Origin: Pseudorhodobacter sp.
GTDB taxonomy: Bacteria; Pseudomonadota; Alphaproteobacteria; Rhodobacterales; Rhodobacteraceae
NCBI GenBank assembly: GCA_014378345.1
Contig: JACMNW010000087.1
Coordinates: 1 to 25,026, forward strand
Direction: 5' to 3'
DNA: 25,026 bases
Made by a program: the position numbers and the translations under genes. The number at the start of each line of letters is the position of its first letter. Within the stretch, counting starts at the first letter, position 1. The notes beneath the pieces are model-generated. The model was not told the origin of the DNA. It saw only the letters and a program-made list of their open reading frames with translations, and did not search any database. Of the stretch, positions 15,213-23,481 are shown piece after piece.

Positions 15213-15890
15213 TCATGGCATGGTTTGAGCGAAGTTTCGCATCAGGCTGGCATCAAGATCGGCCAAAGTGACGGGAAGGCCAAGATCAACAAGGCTGGTC
15301 ACGCCGTGATCTGCGATGCCGCAAGGCACGATACCCGTGAAATGGCGAAGGTCTGGTTCAACGTTGATGGAAATGCCATGGAAACTTATCCACTTGCGCA
15401 GTTTCACGCCAATGGCTGCGATTTTGTCTTCGCGCATATCACCGTTGGGGTAGGGGGGCAGATTGGGGCGGCTGACCCAAACCCCAACCCGGCCTTTGCG
15501 CCGTTCGCCCATTACGTTGAAATCAGCGAGCGACTCGATCACCCAATTTTCCATGGCGCAGACAAACTGCCGCACATCGCGCCCGCGTTTGTTCAAATCG
15601 AGCATCACATACACCACGCGCTGCCCCGGTCCATGATAAGTATATTGCCCGCCGCGCCCCGCCACATGTACCGGAAAGCGATTGGGATCGGTCAGATCAG
15701 CGGCGTTGGCGGACGTGCCAGCAGTATACAGGGGCGGGTGTTCCAGCAGCCAGATCGCCTCGGTCGCCGTGCCCGCCGCAATGCTGGCCACTCGCGCTTC
15801 CATCGCGGCGAGTGTTTCGGCATAGGGGGAAAGTCCCGGCAAATGCACCCAGTCCAACTCGTTCGCCCCTAAGGATCTGATTTGTTTCAA
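15213..15890 (-). CDS. lipB: Octanoyltransferase (lipoyl(octanoyl) transferase)
   Basis: 225 aa LipB. It moves octanoate from octanoyl-ACP to the lipoyl domains of 2-oxoacid dehydrogenases and GcvH in the cytoplasm, the first step of lipoate assembly. The signature RGGQYTYHGPGQ (79-90), Lys156 in KIAAIGVKLRKW and the catalytic Cys190 in GIVPCGI are all present. The annotated start is TTG at 15890 with AAGG about 9 nt upstream. The family-like sequence begins near DWVHLPGLSPY (residue 13), so a slightly later start such as the GTG at Val15 is possible. It is divergent from the peptidoglycan-binding gene across about 75 bp. Confidence 0.93.
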   Translation of the reverse strand: MKQIRSLGANELDWVHLPGLSPYAETLAAMEARVASIAAGTATEAIWLLEHPPLYTAGTSANAADLTDPNRFPVHVAGRGGQYTYHGPGQRVVYVMLDLNKRGRDVRQFVCAMENWVIESLADFNVMGERRKGRVGVWVSRPNLPPYPNGDMREDKIAAIGVKLRKWISFHGISINVEPDLRHFTGIVPCGIADHGVTSLVDLGLPVTLADLDASLMRNFAQTMP

Positions 15891-15968
15891 ACAATTCGCC
15901 TTCGTTTGTTCGCTGTTCGCATGTTAGCCTAAGCCTATTGATACCGATGCTTTTGTAGGAGAGATGTG

Positions 15969-17507
15969 ATGAAATTCAAGGCGATTGCAACAACCAGCAT
16001 AATTGTAGCTATGGCAGTGACGCGCGCGGACGCCGTCTATGCTGACAATAGTGGTCTTGTTGGTGGCATTATAGGGGGCATCATTAGCGGTGCCATTGTG
16101 AATGAGGCGAATAAATCGAAACGCCGCACCACGTCCACCCGAACATCTACCAAGTCGTCACGCGTATCATCAGCTCAGCGGGAGGTGAACCGTGAAGTGC
16201 AGGTGGCGCTGAATGAATTTGGTTACTATGTGGGTTCGCCCGACGGATCGCTTGGCCCCAAAAGCCGTGGCGCAATTTCCGAGTATCAGGTTCTGCTGGG
16301 CTATCCGCCCACAGGGCAGCTAACGGAATATGAACGGACTTTGCTGGTGACAGCGTATCACCGGGCTGTCGCGGGCGGGCCGTTGGTGGCGCAAACTGTT
16401 GCTACCCATCCGATGGGGATGCGCGGATTGCTGTTGGTGCAACGCGATGAGATGGCAGGGATTGTGCCAGCGCAGCCTGCGGCAACTGCCGGTGTTTTGG
16501 CGACGGCAACGCCGGTGCAGCCAGATGCCACAGCACCCGTGCTGCCATCGCTTGTGGCCGAAGCGCCCGTCGCGGACCCAAGCGCTTTGCCCAGTTTCAT
16601 GGCAGATAATGCCACGCAAGTCTCATTGGCATCGCAGTGCAACAAGATCAGTCTCGTGACCAATACCAATGGCGGCTATACCACGGCGGCGGCGATGACC
16701 GACCCGATGTTTGCGCTGTCTGAACAGTTTTGCCTGGCCCGCACCTATGCCATGGCCACGGGCGAAGAGCTTGCCGCGAAAGCCGCCGGCTTTACGCCCG
16801 CGCAAATTACCGAGCAGTGCCAGGCTTTTGGCCCCGCAATGAAGGATCAGATTGCAAGTTTGTCTTTGCTACCGCGTGATCAGGTGTTGGCTGGCGTGCA
16901 GGCGTTTGTGTTGAAAAGTGGCATGTCACCGGCGCAGCTTTCGGGCACGGCAAAGGTCTGTCTGGGCGTAGGTTACACCACGGATAATATGGATGTGGCG
17001 ATCGGGTCGGCGCTGTTGCTAACCGCGTTGGGCCAAGGGGCTTACGGTGAATTGTTGGGCCATCATCTATCGCAAGGCTACGGTGCCAATGTGCGCCCTG
17101 ATCTGGCGTTGGATTGGTATGACACCGGGCTTGCCGCAATGGGGGCCGGGGCCGCGATCTTTGCCCCGGGCATTGCCGGCCGTCCTGAGGTTATTCGCAA
17201 AGCGGCCTTCACTATTGGGGGTCGTGCGTATGAGCCTGTTGTTGCCTTGCCGCAATTCGCGGCCGATCCTGCAGTCTTGGCACCGGAGGTGATTGCAGCG
17301 CCAGTGCCAGAGGCGGTGCAGCCCGCGGCGCCCGAAAAGAACGTCGCGACCTTGGTGGAGCGTGCAGTTGAAGACACGGTTGCAGAACCCGAGGTGGCGG
17401 TTGCAGACCCACAGGCCACTGAACCTGCGGCGGACCTTGTGCCGACAACGGGCGCGCAGGTTGTACTGATGGCGGCGCGGCTGCCGTTTTTGCTGTTCAA
17501 TAATTGA
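15969..17507 (+). CDS. Secreted protein with glycine zipper and peptidoglycan-binding domain
   Basis: 512 aa, exported. A signal peptide (about 1-26) is followed by a glycine-zipper segment GLVGGIIGGIISGAIVNEA (29-47), a Ser/Thr/Arg-rich stretch, and a peptidoglycan-binding type 1 domain (about 72-130) with FGYYVGSPDGSLGPKSRGAI. Two Ala/Pro-rich linkers (about 165-210 and 425-495) enclose a helical domain with four cysteines (C224, C255, C284, C331) that could form two disulfides. No catalytic motif is visible. A role in the cell envelope is inferred; the overall domain order is not one I recognise by name. I start at ATG 15969, 8 nt after AGGA; the GTG one codon earlier is an alternative. 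A strong hairpin follows the stop. Confidence 0.8.
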   Translation: MKFKAIATTSIIVAMAVTRADAVYADNSGLVGGIIGGIISGAIVNEANKSKRRTTSTRTSTKSSRVSSAQREVNREVQVALNEFGYYVGSPDGSLGPKSRGAISEYQVLLGYPPTGQLTEYERTLLVTAYHRAVAGGPLVAQTVATHPMGMRGLLLVQRDEMAGIVPAQPAATAGVLATATPVQPDATAPVLPSLVAEAPVADPSALPSFMADNATQVSLASQCNKISLVTNTNGGYTTAAAMTDPMFALSEQFCLARTYAMATGEELAAKAAGFTPAQITEQCQAFGPAMKDQIASLSLLPRDQVLAGVQAFVLKSGMSPAQLSGTAKVCLGVGYTTDNMDVAIGSALLLTALGQGAYGELLGHHLSQGYGANVRPDLALDWYDTGLAAMGAGAAIFAPGIAGRPEVIRKAAFTIGGRAYEPVVALPQFAADPAVLAPEVIAAPVPEAVQPAAPEKNVATLVERAVEDTVAEPEVAVADPQATEPAADLVPTTGAQVVLMAARLPFLLFNN

Positions 17508-17514
17508 AAACTGC

Positions 17515-17540
17515 GGGGAGGGGGCGAAAACCCCCTTCCC
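17515..17540 (+). terminator. Terminator-like hairpin after peptidoglycan-binding gene
   Basis: A 10-bp G-rich/C-rich stem (one G-U pair) with a 6-nt loop CGAAAA begins 8 nt after the stop codon at 17507. Only TT follows it, so there is no long U-tract. It separates this gene from the tRNA. Confidence 0.6.
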
Positions 17541-17585
17541 TTCACGCCCGACACCCGCTAGTCACCGAGCACCAAATCAAAGCAT

Positions 17586-17671
17586 GCGGATGTGGCGGAA
17601 TGGTAGACGCGCAGCGTTGAGGTCGCTGTGGGGTAACACCCGTGAAGGTTCGAGTCCTTTCATCCGCACCA
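17586..17671 (+). tRNA. tRNA-Leu, anticodon GAG (reads CTC/CTT)
   Basis: The 86-nt gene folds as a class II tRNA. The acceptor arms GCGGATG/CATCCGC pair perfectly, discriminator A is at 17668 and CCA is encoded at 17669-17671. The anticodon stem CAGCG/CGCTG holds the loop TTGAGGT with anticodon GAG. A long variable arm (GTGGGGTAACACC) and the T-loop GGTTCGAGTCC complete the leucine-type structure. No integrase or repeated 3' end is nearby, so it is not used as an integration site here. Confidence 0.97.
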
Positions 17672-18000
17672 TTTGATTTTGCCAATCGTTTGCACCTGAA
17701 CAACGCATTGATTCTGTTATGCGCGAACAGTGCGGAAACCGCGTCCTTTGAGTTTGGGCGCCAGATGGGGTTGAGCTTACCGGACACTAAAGCCAAAAGG
17801 CGTTTGGCCCGCAATTTGAAGCATAACGTGCCATTTGGCTCATCATGTTGGTCGTTCTGCGTTATTTTTCCGCTTTTTTTAAGCTTGCCGCGTTCAATGT
17901 GACAAGTTCGTTGCAATAAGTGGCCTGATCCGCTTTAGTCAAATGAACAAAAAAGGGCGCGGCTGTATAGCTGACGTCAATAAAGACCAGGGAGACCAAA
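17672..18000. other. Intergenic region without a supported gene
   Basis: These 329 bp are poorer in GC than their surroundings and contain a T-rich stretch around 17864-17880. The open frames here run through the tRNA and look spurious. A weak promoter for the following ABC operon may be TTGCAA (17911-17916) with TTTAGT (17934-17939) at 17-bp spacing. I see no repeat or RNA structure that I would stand behind. Confidence 0.4.
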
Positions 18001-19104
18001 TTGGTTGCAGTCAGCTCCACCGACGCTTTCGTCGTGTTTGATCACGTGCAAAAAAGCTATGATGGCACATCCCTTGTGGTCAAAGACCTGAACCTTGCCA
18101 TCGGCAAGGGCGAGTTTCTGACAATGCTTGGGCCATCGGGATCTGGCAAAACCACCTGCTTGATGATGCTGGCCGGGTTTGAGACAGCGACAAACGGCGA
18201 GATCACGCTGGATGGCCGCCCGATCAATCAGGTGCCGCCGCACAAGCGTGGAATTGGCATGGTGTTTCAGAATTATGCCCTGTTCCCGCATATGACAGTG
18301 GGGGAAAACCTTTCCTTTCCGTTGGAAGTGCGCGGTATGGGCAAATCCGACCGCGAGGCAAAGGTGAAACGCGCACTAGATATGGTGCAGATGTACGCGT
18401 TTATCAACCGCCGCCCATCGCAACTGTCAGGCGGCCAGCAACAGCGCATCGCCTTGGCGCGCGCCTTGGTGTTTGATCCAAAACTTGTGTTGATGGACGA
18501 ACCGCTTGGTGCGCTTGATAAACAGTTGCGCGAACATATGCAGTTTGAAATCAAGCATTTGCATGAAAGTCTTGGGATCACCGTGGTCTACGTGACGCAT
18601 GATCAGGGCGAAGCACTGACGATGTCTGACCGCGTGGCCGTGTTCAATGATGGCCGCATTCAGCAGCTTGCACCGCCGTCTGATCTGTATGAACGCCCCG
18701 ACAACAGTTTTGTCGCGGGCTTTATTGGTGAAAACAACAAACTTCACGGCACGTTAGAAGACGTGTCTGGTGGACGTGCGACCGTAAGATTGACCACGGG
18801 CGAATTGATCGATGCCACAGCGGTCAACGTATCGACCAAGGGGCAATCAACACTGGTGTCGATACGGCCGGAGCGGGTGGAATATAAGCCCGAACTGCTG
18901 CCTGCGGGCGCGCATACCATCGACGCTGAGGTGCTGGAATTCATTTATATGGGCGATATGTTCCGCACACGGCTTCGTGTTGCCGGATCAGATGATTTCG
19001 TCATAAAATCAAGAAATACCTTGGGTCAGCGAATGCTGGCACCAGGGGAAAAGATCAAGATTGGCTGGGCACCGCAAGACGCCCGGGCGCTTGATCCGCA
19101 ATAG
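18001..19104 (+). CDS. Second Pot-type ABC importer, ATP-binding protein
   Basis: 367 aa ATPase of the PotA/spermidine group. Walker A GPSGSGKT (44-51), Q-loop VFQNYALFPH, signature LSGGQQQR (142-149), Walker B LVLMDEP (162-168) and H-loop His200 are intact. A C-terminal TOBE-like domain follows (about 250-360). The start is TTG at 18001 with GGAG 6 nt upstream; no ATG in frame fits better. It opens a second importer operon: ATPase, then binding protein (71 nt later), then two permeases. It is a distant paralogue of the ATPase at 3634-4701, with a different gene order around it. The ligand is not identifiable from this subunit. Confidence 0.92.
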   Translation: MVAVSSTDAFVVFDHVQKSYDGTSLVVKDLNLAIGKGEFLTMLGPSGSGKTTCLMMLAGFETATNGEITLDGRPINQVPPHKRGIGMVFQNYALFPHMTVGENLSFPLEVRGMGKSDREAKVKRALDMVQMYAFINRRPSQLSGGQQQRIALARALVFDPKLVLMDEPLGALDKQLREHMQFEIKHLHESLGITVVYVTHDQGEALTMSDRVAVFNDGRIQQLAPPSDLYERPDNSFVAGFIGENNKLHGTLEDVSGGRATVRLTTGELIDATAVNVSTKGQSTLVSIRPERVEYKPELLPAGAHTIDAEVLEFIYMGDMFRTRLRVAGSDDFVIKSRNTLGQRMLAPGEKIKIGWAPQDARALDPQ

Positions 19105-19174
19105 GCCCAAAATGGCCCGCCGTGAAAATCGGCCAACCAAAACAGTAACGATGTAATCAAGGGAGCTATCTAAG

Positions 19175-20248
19175 ATGAAAAAACTACTGATCCTGACAAC
19201 GGCTCTGACCGGCGTGGCATTTGCCGCGCAGGCAGATGTGACCGTGATGTCGTGGGGCGGCGCTTATGGCGCGGCGCAGACAGAGGCGCATGTAAAGCCA
19301 TTCGCTGCCAAAACCGGTATCGCAACCATCATGGTTGACAGCGACAATCCGGCCACGCCGTTGAAGGCAATGGTCGAGGCGGGCAACGTGACCATCGACG
19401 TGGCATCGGTTGAATATGCCGATGCGATCCGTCTGTGTGACGAAGGCGTATTGGAGCCGATTGATGTGGCAGCCCTGCCAGCGGGTGCTGACGGCGTTGC
19501 AGCGGCGGATGATTTCTTGCCGGGTGCGGTAACAGATTGCGGTGTGTCGACCGATATTTGGGCAAATATCTTTGCCTATGATACCACCAAGATCACTGGC
19601 ACTGTGCCAACTACCGTGGCTGATTTCTTTGATCTTGAAAAATTCCCCGGCAAGCGTGGCCTGAAAAAGGGCGCAAAAGCCGTTCTGGAATTCGCTCTGA
19701 TGGGTGACGGCGTGGCACCGGCTGATGTGTATGCGACACTGGGAACACCTGAAGGTCTGGATAAGGCATTTGCCAAGCTGGATACCATCAAATCCGAAGT
19801 GGTCTGGTGGGAAGCAGGCGCGCAGCCACCGCAGCTGTTGGCCGACGGCGAAGTGGTGATGACCACGGCCTATAACGGGCGTATCTTCAATGCGGCCGTG
19901 GGCGAGGGCAAGCCATTCGCAATCGTCTGGGATGGCCAGATCTTTGAGAACGAAATGTATGTTGTGCCGAAGGGCGCGCCAAACAAAGACGCGGCGATGC
20001 AGTTCATCCAGTTTGCCACGTCAACCGAAGGCCTGCAGGCGCAAGCGATGCAGATCAGCTATGGCCCGGCCCGTAAATCGGCAAATGCCACCGAGATCCT
20101 GTACAAGGATGGCAAAACCGTGATGGGGCCAAACCTGCCAACAGCGCCGGAAAATATGAAAAACGCGCTTGAAACATCGTCGTCGTTTTGGGTCGATAAA
20201 GACGCCGAATTGAACGAGCGTTTCAACGCGTGGTTGGCCACAAACTAA
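19175..20248 (+). CDS. Second Pot-type ABC importer, periplasmic binding protein
   Basis: 357 aa with a Sec signal peptide (cleavage after FAAQA, residue 20). The mature start DVTVMSWGGAYGAAQTEAHV and the overall pattern place it in the large PotD-related binding-protein group (COG0687-like), but it is far from the binding protein at 872-1900. Where PotD/PotF proteins have W-x-G-D it reads YNGR (233-236), so a basic residue sits where an acid would hold an amine; the ligand could carry a negative charge (inference). C88 and C122 may form a disulfide. The ATG at 19175 has GGAG 9 nt upstream. A strong terminator follows the stop. Confidence 0.88.
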   Translation: MKKLLILTTALTGVAFAAQADVTVMSWGGAYGAAQTEAHVKPFAAKTGIATIMVDSDNPATPLKAMVEAGNVTIDVASVEYADAIRLCDEGVLEPIDVAALPAGADGVAAADDFLPGAVTDCGVSTDIWANIFAYDTTKITGTVPTTVADFFDLEKFPGKRGLKKGAKAVLEFALMGDGVAPADVYATLGTPEGLDKAFAKLDTIKSEVVWWEAGAQPPQLLADGEVVMTTAYNGRIFNAAVGEGKPFAIVWDGQIFENEMYVVPKGAPNKDAAMQFIQFATSTEGLQAQAMQISYGPARKSANATEILYKDGKTVMGPNLPTAPENMKNALETSSSFWVDKDAELNERFNAWLATN

Positions 20249-20261
20249 GCTGTCACACCGC

Positions 20262-20292
20262 AAACGGGGGGCCAATTTGGCCCCCCGTTTTT
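20262..20292 (+). terminator. Strong intrinsic terminator inside the second ABC operon
   Basis: A perfect 13-bp stem (AAACGGGGGGCCA and its complement) with a 3-nt loop ATT is followed by a run of five T that partly closes the stem. It starts 13 nt after the binding-protein stop and precedes the permease gene by 38 nt. Such a site typically makes the binding protein more abundant than the membrane subunits. Confidence 0.85.
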
Positions 20293-20330
20293 ACCATCAT
20301 TGCATCTGATCAAGTGAGAGAGCAGCGCCC

Positions 20331-21584
20331 ATGTCTCAGATTACGACGAATGGTGATCTCACGACTTCAGATGGACGGCCGCTTAAGGCAGCCCTTGCGG
20401 CGGCACAGTTTCGTGCCAAACGTCGGGCGTTTTTTCTAGTTGCGCCGCTTTTGCTTTTCATCATCGTCAGCTTTATTTTACCGATCGGACAGATGCTGCA
20501 CCGATCCGTGTTTCACGATGGCTTTGCGGCCAATGCCCCGGACGTAAAGGCGTGGTTCGCGGTCAATCCAGATGGTACCGCACCGGACGAAGCCGCCTAT
20601 GCCGCCTTGGCACAGGATTTCAAAGCGATGAAGGCGGATAAGACTGCCGGCATTGCTGGAACGCGGGTGAATTATACCTTGCCCGAAACCCGGTCTTTGA
20701 TCACCGCGACGGCGCGTGTGGCAGACGATTTGGCACCGCCCTACAAGGACGCATTTCTTGCTTTGAACCCGAAATGGGGTGATGCGGCGGTTTGGCAGGC
20801 AATGCGCAGTGCGTCATCTGCCTACACGGCAGATTTCTACCTGATCTCAACTGACCGCGAGCGGGCTGCGGACGGTACGATTCAGAAAGTGCCGGAAAAT
20901 ACGCGCATCTACATTTATCTGTTTGTGAAGACGTTTCTGCTGTCTGCAGTGATCACCGTGATCTGTTTCTTTCTAGCTTTTCCGGTGGCGCACCTTCTGG
21001 CTACCCTACCCACTGCGCGCGCGAACCTGATGATGATCCTTGTGCTGTTGCCATTCTGGACATCGCTTTTGGTGCGCACCACCAGTTGGATCGTGCTGCT
21101 GCAAGGGCAAGGCGTGGTCAACGATGTGCTGATCGCTTTGGGCATTGTCGGCGATGATGGGCGGTTGAAGATGATGTACAATCAGGCGGGCACCATCATC
21201 GTGATGACGCATGTACTGCTGCCGTTCATGATCTTGCCGCTGTATTCGGTGATGAAGACCATCCCGCCTTCTTATGCCCGTGCCGCGCGGTCTTTGGGGG
21301 CTACCAGTTGGACCACATTCCGGCGGATATACCTGCCGCAAACCCTGCCCGGCATTGGGGCGGGGGCGCTGTTGGTGTTCATTCTGGCGGTGGGTTATTA
21401 CATCACGCCAGCGTTGGTCGGTGGGGCCGACGGCCAGCTGATTTCCAACTTCATCGATTTTCACATGGACAAATCGAACTGGTCGCTGGCGGCGGCGCTG
21501 TCGGCCATGCTGCTGGGCGGCGTTTTGGTGCTGTATTGGCTTTATGACCGCCTGGTCGGCATCGACAATCTGAAACTCGGTTAG
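20331..21584 (+). CDS. Second Pot-type ABC importer, permease with large periplasmic insert
   Basis: 417 aa, over 100 residues longer than a standard PotB. TM1 (about 33-56) is followed by a soluble stretch of roughly 140 residues (57-196) that must lie in the periplasm. The usual permease core then begins with a helix at about 197-225, and further helices follow around 232-252, 285-307, 340-362 and 388-404. The EAA loop is at about 316-341 (ARAARSLGATSWTTFRRIYL). Permeases of this enlarged kind are known beside Pot-type ATPases in alphaproteobacteria, but the role of the insert is not known to me. Ribosome site upstream of ATG 20331 is weak (GAGAG at a long distance). The second permease follows after 10 nt. 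Confidence 0.9.
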   Translation: MSQITTNGDLTTSDGRPLKAALAAAQFRAKRRAFFLVAPLLLFIIVSFILPIGQMLHRSVFHDGFAANAPDVKAWFAVNPDGTAPDEAAYAALAQDFKAMKADKTAGIAGTRVNYTLPETRSLITATARVADDLAPPYKDAFLALNPKWGDAAVWQAMRSASSAYTADFYLISTDRERAADGTIQKVPENTRIYIYLFVKTFLLSAVITVICFFLAFPVAHLLATLPTARANLMMILVLLPFWTSLLVRTTSWIVLLQGQGVVNDVLIALGIVGDDGRLKMMYNQAGTIIVMTHVLLPFMILPLYSVMKTIPPSYARAARSLGATSWTTFRRIYLPQTLPGIGAGALLVFILAVGYYITPALVGGADGQLISNFIDFHMDKSNWSLAAALSAMLLGGVLVLYWLYDRLVGIDNLKLG

Positions 21585-21594
21585 GGTAAATATC

Positions 21595-22533
21595 ATGGCA
21601 CTTCCCATCTATCTTAGCCCGGCGGAACGTGTGTGGCAGTATGCCTACCGTGCGATCTGCGCGATGATTTTCATCTTTCTTGTCGCCCCGATTTTGATTG
21701 TGATCCCGCTGTCGTTCAACGCGGAGCCATATTTTACCTTCACCCAGAAAATGCTGTCTTTTGATCCGGCAGGGTATTCGATGCGCTGGTATGACACGTT
21801 GCTGACCGACGGGATGCGAGCCCCTGAAAAGCTGCGGGATGCTGGCTGGTGGTCGGATGCTTGGAACAACGCTACTTGGGTTAAAGCTACTAAAAACTCA
21901 CTTATCGTTGGTTTTTGGGCAACGATTTTGGCCACGGTCTTGGGCACGATAGCGGCACTTGGCCTAAGCCGCCCTGAAATGCCTTATCGCCGTTTGATCA
22001 TGGCGATCCTGATCAGCCCGATGATTGTGCCGATCATCATTATCGCGACGGGTCTGTTCTTTTTCTACTCCGATCCTTGCGGGATTATCGGTCTGCATTG
22101 CGGGCGGCTGACTGCCACTTACACGGGGCTTGTGTTGGCCCATGCAACGCTGGGCATTCCCTTTGTCATCATCACCGTCACCGCCACGCTGTCCGGTTTT
22201 GACCAATCGCTGATCCGGGCGTCGGCAAGCCTCGGGGCCAACCCGCGCGTTACCTTCTTCAAGGTGATCTTGCCGTTGATCTTGCCGGGGATAATTTCCG
22301 GCGCATTGTTTGCCTTTGTGACCTCGTTTGACGAAGTGGTGGCGGTGCTGTTTTTGGCGGGGCCAGAACAACAAACCATTCCCCGCCAGATGTGGAACGG
22401 GATACGTGAAGCGATCAGCCCGGCAATTCTGGCGGTGGCGACGCTGTTGGTTATTGTGTCGATCACCTTGCTTACCACGGTAGAATTGCTGCGGCGGCGA
22501 TCAGAACGCTTGCGAGGTGTCACGCCGCAGTAG
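21595..22533 (+). CDS. Second Pot-type ABC importer, permease (PotC-like)
   Basis: 312 aa permease. TM1 is at about 20-41, and a periplasmic loop of about 60 residues follows (42-100). The remaining helices cluster at 103-125, 133-158, 175-197, 230-248 and 277-295. The EAA loop lies at about 208-233 (RASASLGANPRVTFFKVILP). A short loop with two cysteines (SDPCGIIGLHCG, 159-170) could carry a periplasmic disulfide. It pairs with the long permease just upstream. The gene ends 9 nt before the stop of the convergent transporter gene, leaving no room for a separate terminator. Confidence 0.9.
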   Translation: MALPIYLSPAERVWQYAYRAICAMIFIFLVAPILIVIPLSFNAEPYFTFTQKMLSFDPAGYSMRWYDTLLTDGMRAPEKLRDAGWWSDAWNNATWVKATKNSLIVGFWATILATVLGTIAALGLSRPEMPYRRLIMAILISPMIVPIIIIATGLFFFYSDPCGIIGLHCGRLTATYTGLVLAHATLGIPFVIITVTATLSGFDQSLIRASASLGANPRVTFFKVILPLILPGIISGALFAFVTSFDEVVAVLFLAGPEQQTIPRQMWNGIREAISPAILAVATLLVIVSITLLTTVELLRRRSERLRGVTPQ

Positions 22534-22542
22534 TGGGTTAGA

Positions 22543-23481
22543 TTACGGCAAGATACTAAGCCAGGCCCATGCCGTCACAATCGTGGCCACTGTGCCAATC
22601 AAAACGGCGGAGGCGGCCACGCGCTTTGCCACACCGTACATATTGGCAAAAAGAAATGCATTCACCCCCGGCGCCATTGCCCCGGTGATAACCGCAGATC
22701 GCAGGTCTGGCACGGATAAGCCAAAGGCATAGCGGCCAAGCAGATAGACCACCCCCGGGTGCACGATCAGCGAACAGATGCAAACCATGGCGATGCATTT
22801 CATATCGCCTTCAGGTTTGTAGCGCAGCAAGACGCCGCCCAAGCCAAACAAGGCGACAGGAATCGCCGTGCGGGCCATCATATCCACGGCGGACCAAGCA
22901 ACTTGTGGCAGTGCAAAGCCAGACAGGTTGACCGCAAACCCCGCAATGATGCCAATGACCAAGGGTTGTGACAGAATCGCGCGCAGAACTTGGGTGGTCA
23001 GGCCCATCATCGAAAGCCCGGCACCTTTGCTACGCACCAGTTCCATCACCGTGATGCCAAAGCCGTATAGCAGCGGCGCATGGATCGAAATGATGGCATA
23101 GTTGCCAGACAAGGCATCGGTGCCATAGGCGCGTTCTGTGATCGGCACGCCCAAAAGCAGCGAATTGGAAAACATGCAGACAAAGCCGATGGCCACGCTT
23201 TCTGCCGCCGTGCGGGCAAACAGGTTTCGCGCGCCAAAGTAGCCAATCGCGAACCCCGCAAAGGCCCCGGCATAAAAGCTGGCAAACAACGCCGGGTGGT
23301 AGGCCTGCGATAAATCCAGTTGCGCCACGGATTTGAACAGAAGGGCAGGGGCCGCAAAGTTTTGGGCAAAGCGCATAACGCCGTCAACAGCGCCATCATC
23401 GAAAAGCTTGGCATAGGCCGCCAGATAGCCAAAGCCGATGATAAGGAAAACAGGTAGGATAACATCAAGTAGGCCGGTCAT
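22543..23481 (-). CDS. AEC-family (auxin efflux carrier type) membrane transporter
   Basis: 312 aa with about ten hydrophobic helices in two sets of five, starting MTGLLDVILPVFLIIGFGYL. The motif region NSLLLGVPI and the C-terminal GAMAPGVNAFLFANMYG are typical of the bacterial AEC family, inner-membrane transporters for organic acids such as malate. The substrate cannot be predicted. I start at ATG 23481, which overlaps the stop of the MBL-fold gene as ATGA; the open frame reaches 23619 but the added part is the antisense/shadow of that gene. Translation is probably coupled, since no ribosome site is visible upstream. Confidence 0.88.
   Translation of the reverse strand: MTGLLDVILPVFLIIGFGYLAAYAKLFDDGAVDGVMRFAQNFAAPALLFKSVAQLDLSQAYHPALFASFYAGAFAGFAIGYFGARNLFARTAAESVAIGFVCMFSNSLLLGVPITERAYGTDALSGNYAIISIHAPLLYGFGITVMELVRSKGAGLSMMGLTTQVLRAILSQPLVIGIIAGFAVNLSGFALPQVAWSAVDMMARTAIPVALFGLGGVLLRYKPEGDMKCIAMVCICSLIVHPGVVYLLGRYAFGLSVPDLRSAVITGAMAPGVNAFLFANMYGVAKRVAASAVLIGTVATIVTAWAWLSILP

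Noticed and set aside
14937..15872. 311-codon plus-strand open frame opposite lipB and the cytochrome gene
   Set aside because: It mirrors two well-supported genes, has low-complexity sequence without recognisable motifs, and no ribosome site.
17586..17671. tRNA-Leu as integration site of a mobile island
   Set aside because: No integrase, no direct repeat of the tRNA 3' end and no change to foreign-looking genes in the flanking sequence.
17542..17916. Open frame of 124 codons on the minus strand across the tRNA-Leu gene
   Set aside because: It is the antisense of the tRNA (the familiar false ADERTRTFTGVTPQ peptide) plus intergenic sequence; no start site or family match.
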